A stretch of 64,000 nt of DNA from Macrostomum hystrix. Lineage: Eukaryota; Platyhelminthes; Macrostomidae. Numbering within the stretch: the stretch's first letter is position 1; each line of letters begins with the position of its first letter. This document shows positions 45,247-54,432 of this stretch, one piece after another. Both the position numbers and the translations under genes were made by a program. Below the pieces are notes generated by a model that was not told where the DNA came from, ran no database searches, and worked only from the letters and a program-made list of their open reading frames with translations. The stretch spans positions 2,123,501 through 2,187,500 of the forward strand of contig CATNEN010000003.1 in NCBI GenBank assembly GCA_950097015.1, written 5' to 3'.

Positions 45247-45677
45247 ATGCACTCGGCCGAGTCCCCACCCGAGTGCGAACCCGCCCAAATCGCTCTGAGC
45301 AGCTTAGTGAGGTGTGGGTCGCCTTGGAAGTGGAAGGGACACCCCTAGACCTCCTCATCGACACAGGGTCTATGGTAAATGTGCTCCCGGACTCGTTGTC
45401 ATCAATCTTTCAACACTACCCATTCGAACCCCCGCAATTTTCTCTTTTTGCTTATAATGGAACACCCATTGTTGCACAGGCGCAGGTCAGGGTCAAATTA
45501 CAGGTTGGCACCGAAGCGCTGGACACCGTGTTCTTAGTGGTTGAGGGCGACTGCTCTCCCCTGCTCGGTGCCTCCTGGTTGGCTCATCATCATGCCATCG
45601 TTGACTTTGACTCGCGCCACTTAATCATATATCGTCAATTTCTCCCCTTTTCACTCAGGCGGAAGGCTAAATTTTAA
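45153..45677 (+). CDS. retropepsin-like aspartic protease
   Basis: The frame is open from 45153 and overlaps the end of gag. The core, from about residue 55, reads VWVALEVEGTPLDLLIDTGS with the catalytic DTGS. It continues to FAYNGTPIVAQAQVRV and a C-terminal LLGASWLAHHHAIVDF, which is the usual GxxWL-x-D pattern of Gypsy proteases. It ends at a stop at 45677 with no RT frame after it. Expression is probably as a gag-protease fusion by frameshifting, since no clear start context is seen. A pol region is missing, which makes this element dependent on others. Confidence 0.8.
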   Translation: MEAVPRPRDPARSSTVGAAAAAASDLREVRVNALGRVPTRVRTRPNRSEQLSEVWVALEVEGTPLDLLIDTGSMVNVLPDSLSSIFQHYPFEPPQFSLFAYNGTPIVAQAQVRVKLQVGTEALDTVFLVVEGDCSPLLGASWLAHHHAIVDFDSRHLIIYRQFLPFSLRRKAKF

Positions 45678-45757
45678 ATTAGGAGGGTCACCGTGACCTA
45701 GGGTCAATCACCATTTTCTTTCCTCGCCCACCCCACCCCCTCCTCTGGTCGTCGACT

Positions 45758-45765
45758 TATTTAAG
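45758..45765 (+). promoter_or_regulatory. internal TATTTAAG box upstream of the third ORF
   Basis: The same octamer as in the LTR promoter, 67 bp before the ATG at 45832. It could start a separate transcript for the third ORF. Confidence 0.4.
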
Positions 45766-45831
45766 TAAGGGCTGGGAAAGCTAAGCAGGAAAGTTTTATT
45801 CTAGTTTAAGAACGAAGGAACTAGTTCAGAC

Positions 45832-46413
45832 ATGGCAAGCTTTGGCACCGTCCTGGCGTGGTGGCTAGAAGTGGCCGCCACGGATTATCGCCGCGAACTG
45901 GCAGGGAAGAGGACCTGGCTGATGGTCCGCCTGTGGCTGTTACCCATGATAGGACGAGCGGCCCAAGCAGGCGTTGACCTCGCCCTTGCCTGCCAGCTGG
46001 CAGAATCTAGGTGGCTGGCCCAGGCGTGGTGCGAAGAGCGGGACCCTCTGCCGCCTAGGGGAGAAGACGAGGCAAACCTCCCTTGGAACCTGCGGTGGAT
46101 GGAGTACAGCCCGCCAGAGGATTGGAGCATTACCATCCCCGATGAGCTCGCGTCCTGGCTGCAAGCCAAGAGGATCCCAGGACAGGAAGAGTTGGAGCAC
46201 CAGCTGGTCATGCGCCGGATCGGGATGCCAGAGACCACCCTGCGGTCAGCGGCAGACCCGGATTGGCGTGAGTGGCTCCACGGACATCGCATCGCCGAAG
46301 AGCCACCGCCCGGGGACAGCACGCTCGGCCGCATGGTGAGAGAGATGGAAGGCGAAGAAGCTAGCGAGGGACCGGCGGAAAGTACGCCCATCAAGGAGGC
46401 GGCCGAAGAATAG
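45832..46413 (+). CDS. third sense ORF of the LTR element, unknown
   Basis: 193 residues from an ATG in strong context (gacATGg). I do not recognise the family. The N-terminal half is rich in Trp, Leu and Ala (FGTVLAWWLEVAATDY, WLMVRLWLLPMIGRAAQAGV), like amphipathic or membrane-associated helices. The second half is acidic with repeated W-containing helices (ASWLQAK, DWREWLHGHR) and an acidic tail. It sits downstream of the protease where RT would be expected but bears no RT motif. Its own TATA-like box and good start context suggest a separate message. It is undamaged, in keeping with the young age of the copy. Confidence 0.5.
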   Translation: MASFGTVLAWWLEVAATDYRRELAGKRTWLMVRLWLLPMIGRAAQAGVDLALACQLAESRWLAQAWCEERDPLPPRGEDEANLPWNLRWMEYSPPEDWSITIPDELASWLQAKRIPGQEELEHQLVMRRIGMPETTLRSAADPDWREWLHGHRIAEEPPPGDSTLGRMVREMEGEEASEGPAESTPIKEAAEE

Positions 46414-46670
46414 GAAAGCGCAAGGTAGGGTCAACAGAGGTAGTGACCGTAGAATAGTAGGAACAGGACCACTATCCGTTAGGCCCCTGTCCCCTGTCCC
46501 CCTTGTCCTTTTCCTTTCTTCTCTCCCCTTTAATAATAATTCGCACTCTGCACCGTTTGTTCTCTTCTTCCTATTGTGCATGTTTTCCCTTTTTCATCAA
46601 AGCCGCCTTGGCCAAAATTCTCACACAAAAAAAAATTCTTATAATTTTAGCCAAAACCACAAAAATACAC

Positions 46671-47230
46671 ATAGTGGGGTGAAATTCCCCTGATACTTTT
46701 TACATAAGATGCTTATCTAATTGTAGCAAACTAGGGTATGCACCTTCTTTTCTTAAAGAGCATTTTACTTTAATCGCACCACATCATGCATGGCACCTCT
46801 GCCTTATCTTGTTCATGTTGGTGGGTCTGTGGGAGTTCAATTTAGGACAACTTCTAAATTAGGAGGGACACCAACCCGCTAAAGTGAGCGGGGTGGTATG
46901 CCTTGGGAAATTCTATGCTTTCTTTAAGGGTGGGAAGGAGGTTTCAAATCAAAAAGGCCATCTCGGCGCCAAACCCGCTTAAAAACTCATATAAACTAAT
47001 CAAAATCCAAAAACATATTTAGTGGGGTGAAACTCCCCTAGTACGAATTTTCGCATGAAATATTTTCGTAATAACTGCCGCAAACTAGGGTTCGCACCTA
47101 CTTTTCGCAAACTTGCTTATCTTACATGTTCTCTATGCTTGGTTTCGGGAGTTTAGCTATGCCGGTTTCTATTTAGGGGGTATACCAACCCGCTAAAGTG
47201 AGCGGGGTGGTATGTTTCGGGAGTTTTTCT
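46671..47230 (+). repeat. duplicated hairpin modules in the 3' region
   Basis: Two diverged copies of a ~330-bp unit. Each begins with agtggggtgaaa-tcccct (46673-46690 and 47031-47048), which can pair GGGG with CCCC. Each ends with accaacccgctaaagtgagc then ggggtggtatg (46870-46900 and 47184-47214), in which CCCGCT pairs with AGCGGG around AAAGTG. The two hairpins are far better conserved than the DNA between them. Confidence 0.65.
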
Positions 47231-47634
47231 TAATGTTTGTTTAAAGAGTGGGCGGTTGTAAATCAAGAAGCCGGTAGGGTCAGGTATTCAAATTCTAGGG
47301 GAGACAATCTGGCTGTTTCAATGAGCGACAGATTTCAAAATGATAATTTTTCTTTTGTTAGGGCTAGAAAAGACAAGGAAACATTATTTAGGAGCCAGAA
47401 GCTAGCAGCTGGGAGTACAAATCTAGGTACCTAGGTAGTAATAAATCGTATGAATTAAGGCTCCAGACGTTTCAAAAACTCATTAACAGTCTATCAGTTA
47501 GTTTTTTGGTTACTAGGCGGTTGTAAAACTTGAGCAGTAATGTTTCGTCTAGGAAAGAAGTCGGGTAAAGATAGTGAGTTCTATTTTTTTTGCATATTCA
47601 AATATTGCTGGCAGAAGGTCTTAAGTTGGCACAT
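47231..47634. other. non-coding part of the LTR element
   Basis: No supported gene. A 65-codon plus-strand frame here has no recognisable features. Confidence 0.35.
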
Positions 47635-47640
47635 TTTATT
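47635..47640 (-). terminator. poly(A) signal of the antisense gene
   Basis: Minus-strand AATAAA, about 135 nt downstream of the stop at 47774. Confidence 0.6.
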
Positions 47641-47773
47641 TACAAGTCCAGAGCGGTAGCACCATGTTGTTGAAAAATTAGGCATAAGTCAGGTTAAAAA
47701 GAAAAGGAACATTTAGACAGGGCAGCGTTACGTGGCGTGGCCGGCCCAGGAATAGTAGTGAGCGCCAGGTTTT

Positions 47774-48395
47774 TCACAGTAGAAAGGCGATTACGGCCAG
47801 AGCCAGAGCGACAGCAAAGATGCCGGCCGCCAGAACCGCGCCCAGTGGGCCCCGGATGAAGCCAAGAGCGATGGCGGCGACATCTTCTTCGCGGCCCTCG
47901 GGCACGTTCATGTCTGCAGGAGTGGGGTGGAAGAGAGGGGTAGTTAGTCAATGGAGTCTCAAATAGCGAAGCGCGGATGGGATAGACGTACGGGAGTGTC
48001 GGCACATTAATGATTAGACTTACTCAGAATAATTGACATGCTGATGGGTTCGCCGGAGCTGGCCCGCCGCCGAGGTGGATTTAAAAATCCGGGTAGGTAG
48101 TCACTGAAAGAAGAAAGGGGGTAGTTATGACAGATAGCGACAGAATAGCGTGGGGATTCGCAATCTAAATAACTCTCAATTTAACCAATTGTTAACTAAG
48201 GGGGGGGGGTTTTCACCTTATTGGGTCGGGGTCAGTTTCAAATTTTGGGGATCAGTAGGCGTGCCGTGGGTGAAGGGAGACTCTGTTTATTCTAATTCTT
48301 ATGCAATAACCCTCGCAATAATCCTTAATAACCGGCCTTGGGGGCCGAGTAGAAGAAAAAACTCACCTTTCTCCGTCAGGTTGCTGCCGGGCCAT
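47774..48395 (-). CDS. antisense three-exon gene inside the LTR element; small C-terminally anchored membrane protein
   Basis: Exons 48395-48367, 48103-48024 and 47913-47774 total 249 nt, or 82 residues plus stop. Both introns (263 and 110 nt) have consensus ends: GTGAGT with TTCTTTCAG, and GTAAGT with CTCCTGCAG. The codon phases fit exactly across both junctions. The protein starts MARQQPDGE. It has a Pro/Arg-rich middle (LPGFLNPPRRRASSGEP) and an acidic stretch (PEGREED). It ends in ~23 hydrophobic residues (GAVLAAGIFAVALALAVIA...), as in a tail-anchored single-pass protein. CCAAT and TATA boxes lie upstream and a poly(A) signal downstream. It is transcribed opposite to gag, so sense genomic RNA would not splice these introns out. 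No family was recognised. Whether it is captured host sequence or an accessory element gene is open. Confidence 0.7.
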
Positions 48396-48519
48396 TAGGT
48401 AGTCAGGACGTACGCGATTCACAAGGATGTCAGATTCAGTATGGCGGCAATTGCAGTCAGATTTATTTTTGTGTTTACGAGATAACAGGCTTGAGGTTAA
48501 TGGGGCGCCAAGTGTTTGC

Positions 48520-48568
48520 TTTTATAGGGCTAATTTAGGGAGACGTGGCGGTCTAACCGCCAGCCAAT
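48520..48568 (-). promoter_or_regulatory. promoter of the antisense gene (CCAAT + TATA)
   Basis: Minus-strand TATAAAA at 48526-48520 lies 125 nt before the ATG. An ATTGG (CCAAT-box) element at 48568-48564 lies ~40 bp further upstream. The start site is expected near 48490. Confidence 0.6.
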
Positions 48569-48639
48569 GGGAGCAAAGTGGGAATTCCGGGCAGAACCAG
48601 TTTAGGGGGCTCATGGTAACAGTTTAGTTGTTGGGGCCC

Positions 48640-49065
48640 TGACCTTTTCGGTGAGGAGACACCTCGGCCGGCAACAGCATCACAAGCGGCCTGAGCAGCG
48701 GTTTCCCCAGCTGCGACCAGCTGCAGCGCCGATTGGGCCGCGCGCAACGGCTAGGCAACCGGCCCGGCGAGCATTTTCGGGCCCGGCCAGCTGAAAACAC
48801 CTGGGCGCGCGGCGAATCAGAGGCTACCACGGCCCGGCAACGGAATCGGGAAGGCGCGAACGGACCAACCAACCCGGAGCCACCTGGGGAAGAGCACGGC
48901 CGGACCCTCGGACTTAAGGAGAAAACGGCCGGAGCCTCCCAGGATTGCGCAACCGAGACCAAGCCGGGCAAGGAAAGACGGGGACAGCTGCAGCCACCTG
49001 GAGGAGAAGGCGAGCCGGGACACGGCACCCCTGGGCAACGAGACCAACTTTAACTCAGCCGGAAT
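48640..49065. other. GC-rich, CpG-rich segment of the LTR element
   Basis: Strikingly GC-rich compared with flanks. Several frames are open on both strands. The plus frame at 48733-49053 would give a Gly/Glu/Arg-rich disordered peptide. I could not decide whether any frame is used. It could be a CpG-island-like upstream region of the antisense promoter. Confidence 0.4.
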
Positions 49066-49323
49066 GCGCACCCACCTCCCCTCAGGACTCTATCCCTTAG
49101 TCGCTAGGGGCGCCGACCTTTTACACTCTCGCACAAAATCTATTTATAGCAGTATTGTTACGTACGATAACCTAGGATTTCTTCTCTAGCGGTTTTTCTT
49201 CTTAGGATTCTTTACGGTATGCAGTAGGGTAATGTAAGTTTTTTTGCCCCCTCGATTCGCGGGACACCCCACTACTGACAGTAAGCACGTAAGTGCCTTA
49301 CGTGAAAGTGAGCGAAGGTGGAG

Positions 49324-51660
49324 TGATGTGGAGTGTACTTCGGAATCGAGTGGGGTTGTGAGCCAGCCTAATTTTTTTCAATTTTTAGCAAGTCAATAAT
49401 CGCGACCCACATAGCAGCTGGCCGCAGAACACCATCATTAATCTTAGGGCCAGACATTGGGCGGAGGTGAATTAAGTAGCCGCCGATTCCCTTTGTCTCG
49501 GATCTGTCTAGTCCCCTGTAGGAGTGACTGATCGCGGAAATAGCAATACTGTATGGACTAGTTTAGGTTATAATTCCCCTCCAAACCGCGATCAGATTGT
49601 CGGGATCACTCATGCGTTTAGAGTGAGCTTTAATTCTTCATGTCCCTCTTCTTTACTGTAACCCGAGCCGAAGCTCGATTATGACCTTTCCCCCTTTTGA
49701 TACATGTAACGACACTATAGGCAGGTCGGCGCCTGCGCTTCCCATATCCCGGCGGGATCACAATCATTGGCCGACTGCCGGCAGACGCTCCTAGTGGGGC
49801 ATCTGGCGATTCTCGCCGCCGCTTCAGTGGGCAATTGGGGTGGCATTATGCCGACCCGATTCCTCGCTGACAGGCCGGCGAGCATGTGGGTTATTTTGAT
49901 GAATGCGAGGTTGGCGGAGCTGCAGGACTATTTAAGAGAGCGCGCTGCGCTGCCCCTAGAACAACCTACCTTCCACCGACCTTCCCCCGGACCTACGTGT
50001 CCACCCTTACAACCTTTTTCCCTTGTCCGGTCCCGGAACTCGGTCCGTGGACTCTCCCCCTTCTAGGCTAGCACCTAGTCCCTGAGCCTAAGGCTCCAGA
50101 TCATAGCAGCAGGCAACTACCTGCTAGTGCCCTTAAGCGCAAGCCACCTCCTTAGGTGCGCTCCAAATTGAGCCTTGAGCTCCCTGCAGTCTGGCCCCTT
50201 GCCAACTGTACTCAGCAATCCCTCACCTTTTCTCCCGTTCATTTGCATTCCCCCGCGAGATCGACGACCTGCAGCCTGTCAACCAGCGTAGTCAGATAAG
50301 TAACCCGCGCAGCGGACTGTTATTGCTATCCCTAAGGGATTTACTATTTAGCTAGTGGGTAAAAGGGCAAGGGCAGGGATTTGATTTAGCCTAATAAAAC
50401 TATTAATTCACAACTCATCTAACTTATTGGGCATTTTAATAACAACTTAAATCCTTTTTACTATGCATTTCACTTTCTCTTATTTTATCGTTAGACAGCC
50501 CTCGATCATGAGTGGCTAACTTATTAGGGGGATGGGCTCTGGTGATGCCTAGCTGAAAGCTGCGGCAGGAGGATAACTGTGAGCGCGCATGGAAGTAATA
50601 AGGAGCTAGGGATTTGCGAGTAATATGCGGAGCGTAGCATGTGTTTCTCTGCTAGGGGTGGGGGAATTCCTTGGCGGGTTTTTCCTCTCTTTCTGGCAGA
50701 TCAAGGAGTGCGTGTCAACCTCCCTTGTCAATGAATGTTTCCCTTCTGTTCCCCGCCTCTCGCTGCCGCCGCCATGGGAGCGAGGGGTGTGATCTAATAA
50801 TCACCGCTTGCATAATCACTCAGCCAGTGTTCTGCTCAATCTCTCCTGCCTCTGATTTCCTCATCTCACACAGATTCGGATTTGCTAGTTATTTAATGTG
50901 TAGGCTGCAATCTAATGTATGGAATGTGTCTAATGTCTCATGAGTAGGATTCTGGCTATGGATTTCTCATTCGGGTTCGGAGTACCACCTTTCTAGACCA
51001 CTGTAGCGCAGTTTCAGGAATCCCCTTGTGAGGCGTGACTCGATCCATTCTGGGGTTCTCACCCTAGTCTAAAACGGAAGTTACAGAATGCTCTATTTTT
51101 CGGCTTGTCTAAGATCTGTGTGACAAACTGGGAGCTGCGAGCTCCGGGGACCCAAGTTCCCAAATGTCTGCGGTGGCGACGCAGGCGCATTGGGTGGTGG
51201 CGCTACCTTCGATCATTATCCGCTTTGCCGATAGCCTTTCCGCATTTCTAAGACAAGAGCCTAGGCCGAGTCGACCACTGCTACCAAAGTTAGGAGTCAG
51301 TTACGAACATGCTACTGATGACAGTAGGCTATCTAGCCCTGTCCTATTCGCTTGCGGGTAGTCCGACATCTATTTAGACTTTTAGCCGGTTTCGAGCACT
51401 GCTTGGGGTGGGCACGGCAGTCATGCCTGTGGCCTATGGGTTGGGTGGGACTGGCCAGCCTGAGGCCAATAGGACCACTCACTTGCATCCTTTGTACCGC
51501 CTCATCTCTCCCTTCATCTCTCCCTTCATCCCTCCCTTCGTCATCCCTCTCTGCGACAACTCGCGGCAGCAGCGATCGACCTCCGACTCTATCGTCGTTT
51601 TCCACACTCCTATCTTTCATGAGGGCGGTCATCGGCTAGCAAAAGACCCGAACTATTTCA
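49324..51660 (+). repeat. right LTR (2337 bp)
   Basis: Same length as the left LTR and identical wherever compared, followed by the CCAT target duplication at 51661-51664. Confidence 0.9.
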
Positions 51661-51664
51661 CCAT

Positions 51665-52356
51665 GTGAAATAACTGTGCACTTTAAGCAATGTTTAACAC
51701 AACTTTTACACAACATAGCTAGTTAATATTAAGTTTTATGTTAAGAAAATCATGCAGTGCACCAGATAAAGCATACAATGGAGCTGTTCGGAGTGTTGGA
51801 AAGAAGTAATTGGTACTATATCAAACTATAAATTGGTAGTGACTATTTCTCTGGTGTATCTTCTATAGGCTTAATGCAAAGCAAGAACCATTAATACTAA
51901 AAATCTAATTTCACTGCATTCTTTTGGGGACAAACCCTGTCCAATCTATTGATTTCATTGGTAGAGTTTTGTATTTACATTTTGGGGCAAAGGAAGTTAA
52001 TAAATATAAAAATGGTTTAAATCAAATAAATCTAGCCAGACAAATAGCCACTACCAAATACATTTCTAAAATAAAATGAATATAAAAGTTATGTTATATG
52101 TATCATTAAACACATTGTGGTAATTTCTACTATAAAGTGCAAGTCAACTTTATCATGGCAAATTCATGCCATGGTGGGACCAATGAATATCACTGGAAAA
52201 AATAGTTTATGGATATAGTGATAGATCAATGAATTACATTAATTCAGAGTCTTAGATTGATAATGGCTAAAACAGTATCATTAATAATTGATGAACTAAT
52301 CATTGAATTATATATTGTATATATATTGAAATCTTGGGTATAATTGTATATATATA
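51665..52356. other. non-coding interval
   Basis: AT-rich spacer. A ~29-bp local tandem duplication near 52313-52356 (tgtatatata... ttgaaatcttgggtataat) marks the insertion site of the Gypsy element. Confidence 0.4.
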
Positions 52357-53022
52357 TGTTGTACCTGTGGTAGCGTGGCACACACAATTGGTAAATGACC
52401 AAGACAGGACACTGGATTCAGCGAGGATTTTACCGGCCTCACACGCAGATGCTTCCTAGCAGAGGAACAATCCGGTAGTCAGGCTTCAATTGCTAAGTTT
52501 CCTCGGGATCTTTCGTATCACTCTAAGACTTCCTCGTCTTGGAACTCTGCCCTGAGTCTGGCGGTATACCTTGCTTCTAAATGCGATATACGGCCAAGCT
52601 CTCAATAATTTGCAGAAGTTACAAGTTTGAATTCTTACTCCGTTTGCAATAAGAGGCAAATGTGAGTGAACACAAAACGCATGAAGAAAAGAAGACAGAA
52701 TAGTGCCATCAATATAAAGAAATGGTGCTACCATGATAACAACACCATCTCAAGGATTCGTCGGACTGTGCTCTACTTATAGTAGAGCATTTGAGCGTTG
52801 TTCTGCCAGCCTTCTTCCGAACTTAAGCGATTGCACCATGGTGTGCAATGTGACTCAGTGCGCAGACAGAGCTGGAAAGAGAGAGAGAGAGAGCGGAGGG
52901 GGTGGCGAGCGGAGGTGACAGTGCACGGGAAACACTAACTACCCACCCTAGCCCTCCCACAGACCTAGAACAGCCTGACTGACAGATTGCCTGGAGGCTG
53001 CTCAGCAGTCTACAGCACATCA
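52357..53022 (-). repeat. 3' LTR of the Gypsy element (666 bp)
   Basis: The right part (52770-53022) is nearly identical to 58699-58951. It has a GCTCTACTATAAGTAGAGC inverted repeat holding a TATAAG box and an AG microsatellite. The left part (52357-52769) would be the R-U5 region, which is missing from the 5' copy. Confidence 0.7.
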
Positions 53023-53450
53023 CTCTCCTCCAGCTAAAGGATGACGGTCAACACCGGCTGGCCGTCAGCCGCACTTAATCCAAAATCAGGTAAGCACTTT
53101 GTATTTATTCCTTCCATCATGGCGCACCAAATTAGAAAAACAACTATAACTAATAACCAGCATAGTAGCTACAAAATGGAGCACACATAACACCGAAATC
53201 TTGTCACAATGTCGCGAGGCGCACAAAAAAGAGGTCACCATGCGCACCAGTGCACCAACAACCTTGCAGCTAAGACATGAGCACTTAAGCAGAAAATAAA
53301 AACAGCTGGCAATAACAAGGAACCGCATAACAAACAGTAGATTGTGTTTTTACTACTTCAACGAGATCCATGATCTGGATAACAATGATGCTCTTGTTTT
53401 ATAACCTGGATAAAATAACAAACACACAGGTCAGATCGCCCGACTTTGGT
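53023..53450. other. untranslated region between third ORF and 3' LTR
   Basis: No gene seen. On the minus strand it ends with the polypurine tract at 53023-53032. Confidence 0.4.
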
Positions 53451-54356
53451 TCACGGAGCTTGGGCCATCCTCATCAGGGCTTCTGGCAGCCACCATTCTT
53501 CCACTAGTTCGATCGCCACTTGCCCGAAGCGTGCTAGTAGCAAGTGTGGCGCCATCGCCGGTCCGCCGACCAATACTTCGGCCCTGGCTGCCGCTTCGTG
53601 GGCCATCTCTCTGCGTGTGGCCTTGTCTTCACTGGCGAAGGCTTGGTGGACCTCTGCCGGCCACCCGTCGTCCTGTTCGCCTCGTGCCGCCCTCGCCAAA
53701 GCCTGTGCTACCTCGAAGACAGCGTGCTGCCGAGCTGGTGTCCGCAGACCCCACTGTGCCCGTCGCTGCCTTCGGCGTTGGGCGCCGCCTCGCCGTCTTC
53801 TCGGCCTGACACCTGCCTCCGCCTCCCCTGGGCTATCACTAGAGGTTGAGGCCTGGGGTGGCAGCCATAGCTGTGGTGGCGGTGCCGCTGGCCCTTCGGC
53901 TACTGGCAACTCCTCAGGCGAATCCGGGTCGGATAACCCTTCATCTTCTGAGGGCATGCCCTCTAGTAGCGCTGCCCACAGATCTTCTTGTGGGTCAACT
54001 TGGGCCTCGTTTGACCCACTACTGCTGGAGCTAGAGACAGGCCTCCGTACCTGGACGCTGGCCTCTGTCGTGGTAGGAGCCACTTGCACCGCCTTACATT
54101 TCTTTTTGGGTGGCGCATTTTCTGCCTCACTAGCCGGTCGTTTGAGTAACTGCTGCGAACGGGGGAGTGAGGGCATGAACTTTTTGTGCCAATCCGGCGG
54201 GCGCTGACCCAGTGGAAAGGGCGCACCTCTGCCAAATTGACCCCTTAAAATCTCTATTCTTACCTCTAACGGCGCACCCACTCTGCGGACGCTGCCCATC
54301 AGGCGGGGACGCGTCGGCTGTCTTCCTTCTGGCGCATCATTTTCTTTGTTCTCCAT
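53451..54356 (-). CDS. third ORF of the Gypsy element, unknown
   Basis: 301 residues from the ATG at 54356, in the position where some Gypsy elements carry env. There is no signal peptide, membrane segment or Cys pattern, so it is not an envelope protein. It has a basic N-terminal part with a nuclear-localisation-like PPKKKCK. An acidic, Ser/Pro-rich middle follows, then a very basic RPRRRRGGAQRRRQRRAQW stretch. The C-terminal helical region is Ala/Glu-rich (MAHEAAARAEVLVGG, VAIELVEEWWLPEALMRMAQ). It could be a relocated gag-like or nucleic-acid-binding protein. I do not recognise it. The frame is intact, 76 bp after the pol stop. Confidence 0.55.
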   Translation of the reverse strand: MENKENDAPEGRQPTRPRLMGSVRRVGAPLEVRIEILRGQFGRGAPFPLGQRPPDWHKKFMPSLPRSQQLLKRPASEAENAPPKKKCKAVQVAPTTTEASVQVRRPVSSSSSSGSNEAQVDPQEDLWAALLEGMPSEDEGLSDPDSPEELPVAEGPAAPPPQLWLPPQASTSSDSPGEAEAGVRPRRRRGGAQRRRQRRAQWGLRTPARQHAVFEVAQALARAARGEQDDGWPAEVHQAFASEDKATRREMAHEAAARAEVLVGGPAMAPHLLLARFGQVAIELVEEWWLPEALMRMAQAP

Positions 54357-54432
54357 CTTTTCCCTTTTTGCTTTCGCTACTTATTATTCTATCTCTCTGA
54401 GGCGTCTTCTCCGAGTAGATTCGGACAGGAGA

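Larger units (their letters stand above)
40540..51660 (+). mobile_element. non-autonomous LTR retroelement with gag-protease and antisense gene, 11.1 kb
   Basis: Two direct repeats of equal length (2337 bp each, 40540-42876 and 49324-51660) start TGATGTGG and end TATTTCA. CCAT lies directly before the first and after the second, a 4-bp target duplication. The only difference I would expect is none: every stretch I compared was identical, so the insertion is recent. A primer-binding candidate (tggtggcatcgaggtggg) starts 2 bp inside the left LTR. A purine-rich tract (gaaagtgagcgaaggtggag) ends next to the right LTR. The internal 6.4 kb contains gag, protease, a third sense ORF and an antisense spliced gene, but no RT, RNase H or integrase. 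It must therefore use another element's enzymes. A solo LTR of the same family lies at 59633-61965. Confidence 0.85.

Noticed and set aside
47237-47434. 65-codon plus-strand ORF in the LTR element
   Set aside because: Short, with no domain, and close to structured non-coding repeats.
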